A DNA stretch of 36,604 nucleotides from Candidatus Sphingobacterium stercoripullorum (GCA_019114715.1 DXEZ01000222.1:1-36604); one strand, 5' to 3'. Shown: positions 1 to 10,286, counted from the stretch's first letter. Numbers and translations are program-made. The notes: generated by a model from the letters alone, not told the origin.

Positions 1-51
1 AGTTCAAATATTACAAATAATTTGTCTATATATCAAAAAGAAAACAACTAC

Positions 52-1029
52 TTAACTCAACCTATTTAAAAGTGCATGAGATAATCCATTTAATAGCACC
101 TTCTTTCCTTCATCAACCGGCAAACTTTCAAGAATTTTAAAAGCTTTATTACTATAGTATTCTTTAAGCTTTGTTGCTTCTTCAAGCACATTGTGCTCTC
201 TATATAAAGCCATCACCTGTTGGATTTTATCTTGCTCACGGTCGTAATTCCTATGCAGTGTGATTTTCAATTCTCCCCTATCTTTTTCCCCTAACCGCTC
301 CATGAGTGTAACAAGTAAGATCGTCTTTTTATTTTCAAGAATATCCCCTCCTATTTGTTTGCCGACTCTATTTTCATCTCCATAAACATCTAAAATATCA
401 TCCTGAAGCTGAAAAGCAATTCCTAGGTTCACGCCGTACTCGTAGATAGCCTGCTGATTAGTTGCATTAGCACCAGCGCAGATAGCACCCATTTTCAATG
501 CACACCCCAGCAAAACGGAGGTTTTTAGGCGTATCATATCTATATACTCTTGCTTACTAATGAAATCTAGGCTCTCAAAGTCCATATCTAGCTGCTGTCC
601 TTCGCACACTTCCACAGCAACTGCATTAAATACCGCTAATACTTCAGCGAGAATAGACTCGCTACACCTAGAGATCATCTGGTATGCTTTTACCAACAGT
701 ACATCTCCCGAGAGGATTCCTACATTGGTATTCCATTTCTTATACACTGTTTCTTTTCCCCTTCTTAATGGGGCATTATCCATAATATCATCGTGTATCA
801 GTGTAAAATTATGGAATAGCTCAATGGCAAGAGCTAAAGGCATTACATCAGAGCGATCTTGCCGACCAAACAATTCAGCACCTAATAAAACTAAAGCGGG
901 GCGGATTCTCTTTCCTCCCAAGTCAAACATGTAAAGTAAAGGTTCATATAGTTTTTTAGGAGCAGCAGGTAATTGAATAGCAGCTAATGCTTCCTCTATT
1001 TCCTTAACGTAAGGTTTAATCCTTTCCAT
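52..1029 (-). CDS. Polyprenyl synthetase family protein (isoprenyl diphosphate synthase)
   Basis: DDxxD motifs LIHDDIMD and LQDDILD, plus GGKRIRPALVLL near the N-terminus. The ORF track extends to 1098 using a TTG start; ATG at 1029 (MERIKPYVKEIEEAL) looks more typical. Confidence 0.9.
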   Translation of the reverse strand: MERIKPYVKEIEEALAAIQLPAAPKKLYEPLLYMFDLGGKRIRPALVLLGAELFGRQDRSDVMPLALAIELFHNFTLIHDDIMDNAPLRRGKETVYKKWNTNVGILSGDVLLVKAYQMISRCSESILAEVLAVFNAVAVEVCEGQQLDMDFESLDFISKQEYIDMIRLKTSVLLGCALKMGAICAGANATNQQAIYEYGVNLGIAFQLQDDILDVYGDENRVGKQIGGDILENKKTILLVTLMERLGEKDRGELKITLHRNYDREQDKIQQVMALYREHNVLEEATKLKEYYSNKAFKILESLPVDEGKKVLLNGLSHALLNRLS

Positions 1030-1248
1030 ATCTCGTTTTTTTCTAGTGCGAAGATAAGTATTAATATCATTATATGCAGAGGGCTGCAGACTTTTCAAGC
1101 TTCCTAACCTATGGATCTAACCCACAAAATCCTTGCACAAGAAGCTCCAAAAGCCTTGACAGAGTATCCTATAGTGAATATTCGAGAATTGTTAGCCGAT
1201 AGTTCACTTTTTTTAACCATCTTGCATTTAAAATCAAGTCGCCAAAAC

Positions 1249-2442
1249 ATGCGTATTTTTATCATTCATAATTATTATCAAGATCCTGGCGGTGAAGATG
1301 GCGTGTTTCACCAAGAAGCACAATTACTCGGTAAAACACATACCGTAAAGACCTACTCAAAAAAAAACAAAAAAGGACTTAAAGGGCTTAGAGACTTCCT
1401 ATTTTACCCTTATAATATATTCAATACAAGGCAGGTATTACGGGAGATAGCTGCTTTCAAGCCCGATGTTGTGCATATACACAATTTGCATTATACATTC
1501 GGACCGCAGCTTATCCAAGCAATCAAAAAGAGGGGCTATCCTCTCGTGTTTACGTTGCACAACTTCCGGCTATTATGCCCGTCGGCAACTTTATTTCAAA
1601 AGGGTAAGGTTTATAAAAAGAGTCTAAAAAACGGATACCCTTTTCAGGCCGTAAAAGATAAGGTACTCGATAACAGTTGGTTTAAAACTTGCTGGACTGC
1701 ATGGACTTATTACCTGCATCGCCAGCTGGGGACCTTCTTAAAAGTTGACAAATACATAGTCCTTTCTGAGCTTACAAAGCGGCTATTGCAGGGACCACCC
1801 ACTCATATTCCCGACCAGCAAATCTCTATAAAGCCCAACTTCATTCCTCAAAAATATGCGGCAATAGGAACGGAGAAATCAACACCTCGAGGAAGTGATT
1901 TCTTATACATCGGGAGGCTCACCCAGGAAAAAGGGATTTTAAAACTTATGCATCATATAAAGGGCACAAACTTGAAGCTAAATATAGCGGGAGACGGCCC
2001 CCTTAAGGGAGAAATAACACATCTATGTAAAAAACATCCCGATCAATTCCATTACCTGGGGTTTCAGTCCAAGGTGCAGATCGCACATTTATTAAAAACA
2101 TGTACCGCATTAGTATTTCCATCGGTATGGTACGAAGGGATGCCACTCACCTCCCTAGAGGCTTTATCAGCAGGGACTCCTATTATAGGTAGCAAGCTCG
2201 GGGTACTCCAAGAAATGATTAAACCGGGACAAACGGGTCTACTTTTTGACCCTCATTCAAAAAACGATACTTTAAACACCCTAAATAAATGGTTATCTTT
2301 GACAGAAGCTTCAAAATCAATTATCGGTAGTAATTGCCTAAATGAATATCGAGAACATTATTCAGAGGCAATAAATCTACAGAAGCTGGAAAGGATATAT
2401 AAAGACGTTTTAAAGGCAAATAAAACAAAAACACATGAGTAA
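1249..2442 (+). CDS. Glycosyltransferase family 4 (GT-B) protein
   Basis: N-terminus MRIFIIHNYYQDPGGEDGVF, YIGRLTQEKGI, PSVWYEGMPLTSLEALSAGTPII. The ORF opens at 1111, but the domain begins at the internal ATG at 1249. Confidence 0.85.
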   Translation: MRIFIIHNYYQDPGGEDGVFHQEAQLLGKTHTVKTYSKKNKKGLKGLRDFLFYPYNIFNTRQVLREIAAFKPDVVHIHNLHYTFGPQLIQAIKKRGYPLVFTLHNFRLLCPSATLFQKGKVYKKSLKNGYPFQAVKDKVLDNSWFKTCWTAWTYYLHRQLGTFLKVDKYIVLSELTKRLLQGPPTHIPDQQISIKPNFIPQKYAAIGTEKSTPRGSDFLYIGRLTQEKGILKLMHHIKGTNLKLNIAGDGPLKGEITHLCKKHPDQFHYLGFQSKVQIAHLLKTCTALVFPSVWYEGMPLTSLEALSAGTPIIGSKLGVLQEMIKPGQTGLLFDPHSKNDTLNTLNKWLSLTEASKSIIGSNCLNEYREHYSEAINLQKLERIYKDVLKANKTKTHE

Positions 2443-2767
2443 TATTATTATACGTGACGAATTAGGAATAAAAGACCAAATCATCGAAACGCTGCATACG
2501 GTAATCGACCCCGAGTTGGAGCCAGCAAGTATCGTTGACATAGGTTTGGTTTATGAAATCATCACCAAGGAAGACGGCACTAGCAAAGTCATCATGACGC
2601 TTACGGCCCCTGCTTGTCCTGTAGCTGGACAGTTAATGGAAGAAGTACAGCAAAAAATCGGAAAGTTAGATAAGGTCAAAAAATCTCTGGTTGAGCTTAC
2701 TTTCGAACCGCCTTGGACTAAAGACATGATGAGTGAGGAAGCTAAACTAATGCTTGGATTGTTTTAA
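2435..2767 (+). CDS. DUF59/MIP18-family (SufT/PaaD-like) Fe-S assembly protein
   Basis: TLHTVIDPELEPASIVDIGLVYEI and TLTAPACPVAGQLMEEV are typical DUF59 motifs; start overlaps the end of the GT gene by 8 nt. Confidence 0.85.
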   Translation: MSNIIIRDELGIKDQIIETLHTVIDPELEPASIVDIGLVYEIITKEDGTSKVIMTLTAPACPVAGQLMEEVQQKIGKLDKVKKSLVELTFEPPWTKDMMSEEAKLMLGLF

Positions 2768-2790
2768 CCCAAGCCTAGTTCAAAAATTAC

Positions 2791-2824
2791 AATTACCCAT
2801 TTACAAGATGGTAGATGGGTAATT
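2791..2824. terminator. Bidirectional hairpin between convergent genes
   Basis: AATTACCCAT (2791-2800) pairs with ATGGGTAATT (2815-2824); sits between the DUF59 and MBL genes. Confidence 0.6.
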
Positions 2825-3615
2825 TATACTGCATCGACAAGTTTAAAGGTTCCATCAGACTTTTGTTCTGCCTTCCCAATGGTTATGTTTTTGGAGTGGT
2901 AGAACAGGTAAATCCATCCTTCTTCTCTACCCTTTTCCCAGTACTGCTTTCTTAAATCTCTTGCAAGCCTACCATCCAAGTCATATTTAGCGACAAAGCT
3001 TACGAAAAGCTCCTCGGGCTCGGGCAATACGTCGCCACCAAAAAAGCATTTCCCCAGTTCTGTATCTATAAAAAACACTTGATGGTTCGCTGTATGAGCG
3101 CCATTATGCTTGAACTCAATAAAACCATCCACCTCACCATCGCCCTCCACAAAAAGCATTTTATTGGATTTCTCAAGGATATCGAAAATCTCTTGTATCT
3201 CTGGCTCAGCTGTTTTCCTAGCTTCCTGCCACTCACCTTCTTGGATCACATACTTCGCATTTGGAAAGGTTATCTCCCCAGTTTTCGTATCTGCTAGACC
3301 GCCTACATGATCTTGATGCAAGTGCGACATTAACACGTAACGAACTTCTAGCGGGCTAAAACCTAGCTTGCGAATGTTCTCGGTGATGATTAGCTCTCCA
3401 TTCTCCTGACGGTGTCCTAAGCCCGCATCACAAAGTACGAGGCCATTGGGTGTATCAATTAAAAACGGATGAACGTGAATAAAAAGAGAACCCGGACGAT
3501 CTTTAGGATCATGAATTTTAGGATCAAACGGTTTGAAAACCTTAGTTTTATCTACCGAATAAGACCCTTCGTATAAAGAATAAATTGCACTCATATTTTT
3601 CAAGTAAAAATTCAT
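2824..3615 (-). CDS. MBL fold metallo-hydrolase
   Basis: HxHxDH motif in MSHLHQDHVGGL; CDAGLGHR; HNGAHTANHQVFFI; FFGGDVLP. Confidence 0.85.
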   Translation of the reverse strand: MNFYLKNMSAIYSLYEGSYSVDKTKVFKPFDPKIHDPKDRPGSLFIHVHPFLIDTPNGLVLCDAGLGHRQENGELIITENIRKLGFSPLEVRYVLMSHLHQDHVGGLADTKTGEITFPNAKYVIQEGEWQEARKTAEPEIQEIFDILEKSNKMLFVEGDGEVDGFIEFKHNGAHTANHQVFFIDTELGKCFFGGDVLPEPEELFVSFVAKYDLDGRLARDLRKQYWEKGREEGWIYLFYHSKNITIGKAEQKSDGTFKLVDAV

Positions 3616-3667
3616 AAAGGTAAAAGATAGGACATTTGCTTATCTTTACGCTCAAGAGGACAAATAT

Positions 3668-5395
3668 ATGGAAAAAAGATGGGTAGTTAAACCAATTCAT
3701 GACAAGCAAGCAGTCTATGAGCTAAGTCATGAACTCGGCATAAGTAATATATTAGCACGGCTTTTAGTGTTACGAGGGATTTCTACTTTTCAACAATCCA
3801 AAGACTTCTTTAGGCCATCATCCAACCAAATCCACTCTCCCAGCCTACTCAAAGACATGGACCTCGCTTTATCTCGAATTATGCGAGCCATCGAAACTGA
3901 GGAAAAAATATTAATTTATGGAGATTACGATGTGGATGGCACCACAGCCGTAGCGTTACTCTACCAATTTATTCGCAATGAACTGGGCTATAAGTTACTT
4001 TCTTATTACATTCCAGATCGCTATAATGAAGGGTATGGCGTTTCCAAACAAGGGGTGAAATACGCCATTGAAAGCGGATATACACTGATCATAACCTTGG
4101 ATTGTGGGATTAGTGATTTCAACTCTATTGCTACAGCTAAGGCCAACCGAATCGATGTGATCGTCGCTGATCATCACATGCCCTCTACGGAAACACCCGC
4201 TGCACTGGCCATCATCAACCCAAAACAAAAAGACTGTAGCTATCCTTACAAGGAACTCTCGGGCTGCGGCCTCGCCTTTAAAATCATTCAAGGTTTAGCA
4301 CAGCGGTATGAATTACCCAAAGAAAGCTATTTGCAGTATTTACAGCTGGTGGCAATTAGCAATGCTTGCGATATTGTGGAAATCAAGGGTGAAAATCGCA
4401 CCCTAGCCTCCTATGGCCTGAGACAGCTCAATGAGTCGCCTAATAAAGGGCTAAGGGCACTGATTGAATTGTTTAACGTCAATAATACGCCGCTATCATT
4501 TGAAGATGTGGCCTTTCAAATAGGACCTCGCATAAATGCTGCTGGAAGAATTGCACATGCTAAACTGGCAGTAGAGCTGCTACTCGCTGAGACCGCAACA
4601 AAAGGCCATGAAATTGCAAACCAGCTGAACGACCTAAACTCTGAAAGAAAAACACTTGATAAAAGCCATACCCAAGAGGCCATTACTGAGCTAAGTAGCG
4701 CCGAAGGATCGCCCGCTTTAAACCAGCACTCGGTAGTTGTATACAACTCTAGCTGGCATAAAGGGGTCATCGGTATCGTAGCCTCACGGTTAGTGGAGAA
4801 ATACCACCGGCCTACTATTGTCTTAACACAATCCAATGGCCTACTTACCGGTTCTGCACGATCGGTCAAGGGAATAAACATCCATCAAGCCATCAGTGAA
4901 TGCCAGCATTTATTAAAGGCCTATGGTGGACACCAAAGTGCTGCAGGGCTGAGCATGTTCGAGGATAACTTAAATCATTTTCAAAAACACTTCGATCAAA
5001 CCATAAACCAACAAACAGGTGGCAGCCCAATCATTCCCGAGCTGGAAATAGATGCAGAGGTGGAACTATCGGATATATCTCCGAAGTTTATCCGTATCTT
5101 AAAACAATTCGAACCTTTTGGACCAGGAAATATGCAGCCTGTGTTTATAACAAAAAACATCACAGAATATGCAGCATGGAAGATTACTGGAAATAATCAT
5201 TTAAAATTTATAATTAAACCAAGTGATTCTATTATATTTGACTGTATTGGTTTTAATCTGGGAGATTATGTAGATTTATTTTTAGCGGGCCAGTCTATTG
5301 ATATTTGTTATACAATAGCTGAGAAATGCTGGAATAACAAGACATTTATACAATTTTTCATCAAGGGCATAAGACCACATAACGAAGACAATTAA
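3668..5395 (+). CDS. recJ: Single-stranded-DNA-specific exonuclease RecJ
   Basis: ILIYGDYDVDGTTAVALLY, VIVADHHMP, GPRINAAGRI, GGHQSAAGLS; 575 aa. Confidence 0.95.
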   Translation: MEKRWVVKPIHDKQAVYELSHELGISNILARLLVLRGISTFQQSKDFFRPSSNQIHSPSLLKDMDLALSRIMRAIETEEKILIYGDYDVDGTTAVALLYQFIRNELGYKLLSYYIPDRYNEGYGVSKQGVKYAIESGYTLIITLDCGISDFNSIATAKANRIDVIVADHHMPSTETPAALAIINPKQKDCSYPYKELSGCGLAFKIIQGLAQRYELPKESYLQYLQLVAISNACDIVEIKGENRTLASYGLRQLNESPNKGLRALIELFNVNNTPLSFEDVAFQIGPRINAAGRIAHAKLAVELLLAETATKGHEIANQLNDLNSERKTLDKSHTQEAITELSSAEGSPALNQHSVVVYNSSWHKGVIGIVASRLVEKYHRPTIVLTQSNGLLTGSARSVKGINIHQAISECQHLLKAYGGHQSAAGLSMFEDNLNHFQKHFDQTINQQTGGSPIIPELEIDAEVELSDISPKFIRILKQFEPFGPGNMQPVFITKNITEYAAWKITGNNHLKFIIKPSDSIIFDCIGFNLGDYVDLFLAGQSIDICYTIAEKCWNNKTFIQFFIKGIRPHNEDN

Positions 5396-5402
5396 CTAGG
5401 GC

Positions 5403-6137
5403 ATGATACTGAAAGCTGATAATCTTGTAAAAAAATACAAACAAAGAACGGTTGTTAACAACGTTTCTTTTCATGTTGAACAAGGAGAAATCGTAGGGTT
5501 ATTAGGGCCTAATGGTGCAGGAAAAACAACTTCCTTTTACATGATTGTGGGCTTAATAAAACCTAATTCTGGGAAGGTGTTTTTAAACGATGTAGAAATC
5601 ACCAAAGACCCTATGTACAAAAGGGCACAAAAGGGAATCGGTTACCTTGCTCAAGAAGCATCGGTATTCCGGAAGCTTTCGGTAGAAAACAACATCATGG
5701 CGGTGTTGGAGATCCATTACCCAGATAAGGAAGAACGCAAAGCGAAATTAGAGGAGCTCATCGATGAATTCAGTTTGCACAAAGTTCGCAAAAACAGGGG
5801 CGATCTGCTCTCTGGTGGTGAACGCCGAAGGACAGAGATTGCCCGAGCATTAGCTGCAAATCCGAACTTCATTTTACTAGATGAGCCTTTTGCGGGGGTA
5901 GACCCCATTGCTGTGGAAGAAATACAGTTTATTGTATCGAAATTAAAACAAAGGAAAATAGGTATATTAATCACTGATCATAACGTACAGGAAACCCTGT
6001 CCATTACCGATAGAGCCTACTTGCTTGCAGAAGGAAAAATTATGCTAACGGGTACGCCAGAGGAAATTGCGGACAACGAGCTGGCCCGTAAATTCTACTT
6101 GGGCCGCAACTTTGAGTTGAGGAGAAAAAAACTTTAA
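5403..6137 (+). CDS. lptB: LPS export ABC transporter ATP-binding protein
   Basis: Walker [10 protein letters not shown], signature [16 protein letters not shown], Walker [17 protein letters not shown]; LptB-like length and order. Confidence 0.92.
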   Translation: MILKADNLVKKYKQRTVVNNVSFHVEQGEIVGLLGPNGAGKTTSFYMIVGLIKPNSGKVFLNDVEITKDPMYKRAQKGIGYLAQEASVFRKLSVENNIMAVLEIHYPDKEERKAKLEELIDEFSLHKVRKNRGDLLSGGERRRTEIARALAANPNFILLDEPFAGVDPIAVEEIQFIVSKLKQRKIGILITDHNVQETLSITDRAYLLAEGKIMLTGTPEEIADNELARKFYLGRNFELRRKKL

Positions 6138-6143
6138 TAGCAC

Positions 6144-7661
6144 ATGGTGATACTGAACTCTTTATTTAGCTGGTTCATGAAAAAGCGCATCCATCAGATT
6201 GAGCTTTTCATGAAGTACCCTCATGATGTTCAAGAGGAGTGGTTTCACGCACTTATTGCAAGTGCAGAAGCTACTGAATGGGGAAAACAGTACGACTACA
6301 AGTCCATCTATACGCTCGAGCAGTTTAAAGAAAGAGTGCCTATTCAAAATTACGAAGATATCAAGCCCTATGTAGATCGCATGATCAAAGGCGAGCAAAA
6401 CTTACTATGGCCTTCGGATATCAAGTGGTTTGCAAAATCATCGGGAACCACTTCCGAACGGAGTAAATTCATTCCAGTAAGCGAGGAAGCACTAGAGGAG
6501 TGTCACTACCAAGGAGGAAAAGATATGGTGGCTATCTACTGCCACAACCGACCTGACAACAAGCTATTTACAGGAAAAAGCGTAGTACTTGGAGGAAGCT
6601 CACAGATCAACTCCTTTATGTCGGACTCCTACTATGGAGACTTGAGCTCTATCCTCATAAGGAACCTTCCATTCTGGGCGGAGTTTAAAAGAACACCTAA
6701 CTTGGAGGTTACATTAAACCCTAATTTTGAGGAGAAGATAAATGACGTCGCTAAAATCACCATCCAAGAGAACGTGACGAGCCTAGCGGGTGTACCGACA
6801 TGGAATATCGTCATGGCAAAGAAGATCCTTGAACTTACAGGAAAGAGCAATTTACTGGAGGTCTGGCCGAATTTAGAGCTATATACGCATGGAGGAGTAA
6901 GCTTTAAACCCTATGTAGAACAGTTTAAAAAGCTGATACCGTCAGATTCTATGTATTATTTAGAAAATTACAACGCTTCGGAAGGGTATTTTGGCTTACA
7001 GGACCGAGCGGACTCTCAAGACCTGCTGTTGATGCTCGATTACGGTATTTATTACGAATTTTTACCGCTTGAAAATATCAACGACGAAAAACCACAAACG
7101 TTATCGTTAGACCAAGTGGAGCTGGGCAAAAATTACGCATTGATTATTTCTACCAATGCGGGCTTGTGGAGGTATTGCATTGGCGATACGATTAGGTTCA
7201 CAAATCTACACCCTTATAGGTTTCAAATATCGGGAAGAACGAAGCACTTTATCAATGTGTTTGGGGAAGAGCTCATTGTAGACAATGCCGATGAAGCCAT
7301 CCGCAAAGCATGTAAAGAAACATCAAGCACCGTAAAAGATTATACAGCCGGGCCTATTTACTTCCAAGAGAACGGGGATGCAGGAGGTCATGAATGGATC
7401 ATCGAGTTTGACACACCACCAAAAGACATCGAGTTGTTTAAGAAACTCTTAGATAAGGGTTTAAGAGAAGTCAATTCAGATTACGACGCTAAGCGTTATA
7501 AAGATATGGCTCTAGCAGCGCCAACCATTCACATCGCACCTAACGGCACATTTTACAAATGGCTAAAATCTAAAGGAAAGCTAGGCGGGCAAAATAAAGT
7601 CCCTAGGTTATCCAACGATAGGACCTACTTAAAAGCTATCCTTCCTTTCATAAAAACATAA
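6144..7661 (+). CDS. GH3 auxin-responsive promoter family protein (acyl-adenylating fold)
   Basis: WFAKSSGTTSERSKFIPVS (nucleotide-binding motif), YNASEGYFGLQ, GLWRYCIGDTIRF, FGEELIVDNADEAI. Confidence 0.88.
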   Translation: MVILNSLFSWFMKKRIHQIELFMKYPHDVQEEWFHALIASAEATEWGKQYDYKSIYTLEQFKERVPIQNYEDIKPYVDRMIKGEQNLLWPSDIKWFAKSSGTTSERSKFIPVSEEALEECHYQGGKDMVAIYCHNRPDNKLFTGKSVVLGGSSQINSFMSDSYYGDLSSILIRNLPFWAEFKRTPNLEVTLNPNFEEKINDVAKITIQENVTSLAGVPTWNIVMAKKILELTGKSNLLEVWPNLELYTHGGVSFKPYVEQFKKLIPSDSMYYLENYNASEGYFGLQDRADSQDLLLMLDYGIYYEFLPLENINDEKPQTLSLDQVELGKNYALIISTNAGLWRYCIGDTIRFTNLHPYRFQISGRTKHFINVFGEELIVDNADEAIRKACKETSSTVKDYTAGPIYFQENGDAGGHEWIIEFDTPPKDIELFKKLLDKGLREVNSDYDAKRYKDMALAAPTIHIAPNGTFYKWLKSKGKLGGQNKVPRLSNDRTYLKAILPFIKT

Positions 7662-7687
7662 AACCCCTGAATAACTCCAGGGATTTT
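7658..7687. terminator. Bidirectional intrinsic terminator
   Basis: AAA-C-CCCTG (ending 7669), 8-nt loop, CAGGG-A-TTTT (7678-7687), between convergent GH3 and BCAT genes. Confidence 0.65.
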
Positions 7688-7707
7688 AATTGGATAAGTG
7701 TATGTTA

Positions 7708-8775
7708 TTAAACGATAAAGTTCCAACCGAAGGGGTCTTCACTCTCTCCGTATCTCAATTGATTTAAATAATCGAGCACTCTTTTTGAAAACTCTCTAGT
7801 TTCCACCTCAGGTAGCTCAAATAACTCACCATTATAACCAATCGTAGAGATCGGTGTAACAGTAGCAGCTGTACCTGCCGCAAAGGCATCTAATACAACA
7901 CCTTCTTTTATACCGTTTAAAAGCTCTTGAACAGACACCTTGCGCTGTTCGGTTTCATAGCCCCAGCTTTCAGCCAGTTCCATGATCGTCTTCCGAGTAA
8001 TTCCGTGGAGGATAGTGTTCCCATGAGGCGTGATGATTTTATTGCCAATTTGGAATATTAAATTAGCGGTTCCCGCTTCCTCAATGTACCGGTGCTCCTT
8101 AGCATCGGTCCACATCAGCTGATCAAAACCCTCGTTATTGGCGAGCTGTGTAGGGTATAAGGAAAGCGCGTAGTTACCCGCATTTTTTGAGAAACCTACA
8201 CCGCCTTCTGCAGCTCTCGTGTAGTGTGTTTCCACTTTCAACTTTAAGGGCTTGCTGTAATATGCACCGACGGGGCTGGTGATAATAATGAACTTATAAG
8301 ATTTTGAAGGATGCACCCCTAATGCCGACTCTGTGGCAAACATAAAGGGTCTTATATATAAAGAGGTACCTGGGCGATCTGGAACCCAACTGCTGTCCAC
8401 CTGAAGAAGTTTCTTCAAACCATCCAGAAAAATCTCCCTTGGAACCTCTGGCATTTGCAATCTAGCAGCCGAACGGTTAAAACGCTCCCAGTTTTGATCT
8501 GGCCTGAATATACTCACTGTTCCATCTTTGAATTTATAGGCTTTAACTCCTTCAAATATGGACTGCCCGTAATGAATGGACGATAATGCCGGACTGATAA
8601 CAAGATCCTGATAAGGAATAATCGAAACTTGCTGCCAATCACCATCGTCGTATTCTGCTACAAGCATATGATCAGACATAATTTGTCCGAATTTCAAATT
8701 ATCAAAGTCAACTTGATTCAACCTTGAGTTATTGGTTTTTTCTATTGCTATAGAATACTTATTTGGTATATCCAT
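7708..8775 (-). CDS. ilvE: Branched-chain amino acid aminotransferase (PLP class IV)
   Basis: HYGQSIFEGVKAYKFKDG, YIEEAGTANLIF, LHGITRKTIMELA, FAAGTAATVTPI; 355 aa. Confidence 0.92.
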   Translation of the reverse strand: MDIPNKYSIAIEKTNNSRLNQVDFDNLKFGQIMSDHMLVAEYDDGDWQQVSIIPYQDLVISPALSSIHYGQSIFEGVKAYKFKDGTVSIFRPDQNWERFNRSAARLQMPEVPREIFLDGLKKLLQVDSSWVPDRPGTSLYIRPFMFATESALGVHPSKSYKFIIITSPVGAYYSKPLKLKVETHYTRAAEGGVGFSKNAGNYALSLYPTQLANNEGFDQLMWTDAKEHRYIEEAGTANLIFQIGNKIITPHGNTILHGITRKTIMELAESWGYETEQRKVSVQELLNGIKEGVVLDAFAAGTAATVTPISTIGYNGELFELPEVETREFSKRVLDYLNQLRYGESEDPFGWNFIV

Positions 8776-8811
8776 GATCCGTTTTATAATTTAATTTAAT
8801 GGCCTTATTAA

Positions 8812-8839
8812 CAAAAGTATCCAAATTTGATTAAAACAA
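8812..8839 (-). promoter_or_regulatory. Putative Bacteroidota promoter for ilvE
   Basis: Minus strand TTG (8837-8839), 17 nt, TACTTTTG (8812-8819). Confidence 0.5.
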
Positions 8840-8904
8840 TGGGTATTATTTAATATACTTTGCTATTTTTTTAATGAGCTTAAATATACTCATAAAACTT
8901 GGTT

Positions 8905-9228
8905 TTAATATTCCAACTCATCGATCAATTCTTGATGCGCCTGACGGAGTTCCCGTAATGCATTCGAGTCTCTCATTTTTGTGGCCACCTGTATCCCCTC
9001 TTCGTAGATACGCAAAGCCTCTTTTTCATCATCCAGCTTTTCAAGCAATTTCCCCAAATGGTAATAAGTGCCTACATAGTCTGGATCGGACTCCACTAAC
9101 TTATAAAAATGTTCAGCTGCCTCCTTCTCATTCCCTAGTTTCAAAATCTCCGTTGCAATAGCGTATTTTAAAAATGGATCGTTAGGAGACTCTTTTAAAA
9201 ACTCTTGTAATTTCTCTAATCTACTCAT
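8905..9228 (-). CDS. Small TPR-repeat protein
   Basis: TPR-like helices (PDYVGTYYHLGKLLEKLDDEKEALRIYEEGIQVA); start refined to ATG at 9228 (MSRLEKLQEFL). Confidence 0.75.
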   Translation of the reverse strand: MSRLEKLQEFLKESPNDPFLKYAIATEILKLGNEKEAAEHFYKLVESDPDYVGTYYHLGKLLEKLDDEKEALRIYEEGIQVATKMRDSNALRELRQAHQELIDELEY

Positions 9229-9468
9229 CTTAAATTCTAACTTTAAACCCAATTATAATTCTCTGTAACTACTTTAGTATCGGCAGAGAAAAAACTATGC
9301 TAACATAGTATTTTACATTACTATAACAAAAGCTTCTCGAGCTTGTTTTTTTACTAAATCCTCAATTTAAAGCGATATTTTAGCTAAAAAAGTAATTTCT
9401 CACGGGATACACAACGCTTCAACAAACAAAATCTAATTCACCCGATCGTAAGAAACAAGCTATAACAT

Positions 9469-9498
9469 TTGTTTTTTTCATAAAAAATCTTAGGTTTG
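9469..9498 (+). promoter_or_regulatory. Bacteroidota sigma-ABfr-type promoter of etfB-etfA
   Basis: TTG (9469-9471), 19 nt, TAGGTTTG (9491-9498), then an AAAGGAG ribosome-binding site before ATG at 9518. Confidence 0.75.
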
Positions 9499-9517
9499 TA
9501 TACAAAGGAGATCAATT

Positions 9518-10255
9518 ATGAAAATATTAGTATGTATTAGCCACGTGCCTGATACCACCTCAAAAATAAGCTTTTCTAGTGACGCCACAGCATTTAATAG
9601 TAGCGGATTGCAATTTGTTGTTAATCCTTACGATGAGATTGCTTTAGCGAAGGCTGTAGAAATAGCTCAGAGCCAAAACGGTGAAATTACTGTAATCAAT
9701 GTAGGGGAATCTGAAACAGAGCCTACTATTAGAAAAGCACTAGCCATTGGCGCTGATAAAGCCATTAGGGTAAATGCTAAACCGAAAGACGGCTGGTTTG
9801 TGGCGAACCAAATTGCTAGTCACGCAAAGGACAACGCATATGATTTAATATTAACTGGCCGGGAGTCTATCGACTACAACGGCACACAAATCGCTGCTCT
9901 TGTCGGAGAACTACTGGGCATACCTTCTGTTTCCTTAGCGAAAAAGCTTCAAATAGAAAACGGAAAAGCCCAAATAGATCGTGAGATCGAGAATGGAGTT
10001 GAAAAATTAGAAATCAACCTTCCACTAACGGTAGGTACATCTGAAGGTGTTGCAGAACCTAAAATCCCTAACATCAGAAATATCATGGGCGCTAGAAGCA
10101 AGACCATTGAAGTGGTAGAGCCTATCGAAGTTCCTGAGCTTTCAAGCATAAAAGACTATGAGCTACCGCAACCTCGGGAAAGTGTTACTATGATCCAAGC
10201 GGATCAAGTTGAAGAGCTGGTTAACTTATTACACAGCAAATCAAAAGTAATATAA
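9518..10255 (+). CDS. etfB: Electron transfer flavoprotein subunit beta
   Basis: MKILVCISHVPDT, VVNPYDEIALAKAVE, LTGRESIDYNGTQIAALVGELLGIP. Confidence 0.93.
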   Translation: MKILVCISHVPDTTSKISFSSDATAFNSSGLQFVVNPYDEIALAKAVEIAQSQNGEITVINVGESETEPTIRKALAIGADKAIRVNAKPKDGWFVANQIASHAKDNAYDLILTGRESIDYNGTQIAALVGELLGIPSVSLAKKLQIENGKAQIDREIENGVEKLEINLPLTVGTSEGVAEPKIPNIRNIMGARSKTIEVVEPIEVPELSSIKDYELPQPRESVTMIQADQVEELVNLLHSKSKVI

Positions 10256-10286
10256 CACACCTTTTATAACAATAAACTAGAAACAA

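Noticed and set aside
560-934. 124-aa plus-strand ORF
   Set aside because: Antisense to the polyprenyl synthetase gene, composition is low-complexity and no domain is recognisable.
3079-3310. Two overlapping plus-strand ORFs (72 and 66 aa)
   Set aside because: Antisense shadows of the MBL-fold gene.
4516-4881. 121-aa minus-strand ORF
   Set aside because: Lies wholly inside recJ on the opposite strand; Ser/Ala-rich shadow ORF.
8874-9161. 95-aa plus-strand ORF
   Set aside because: Antisense to the TPR gene with no plausible motif.
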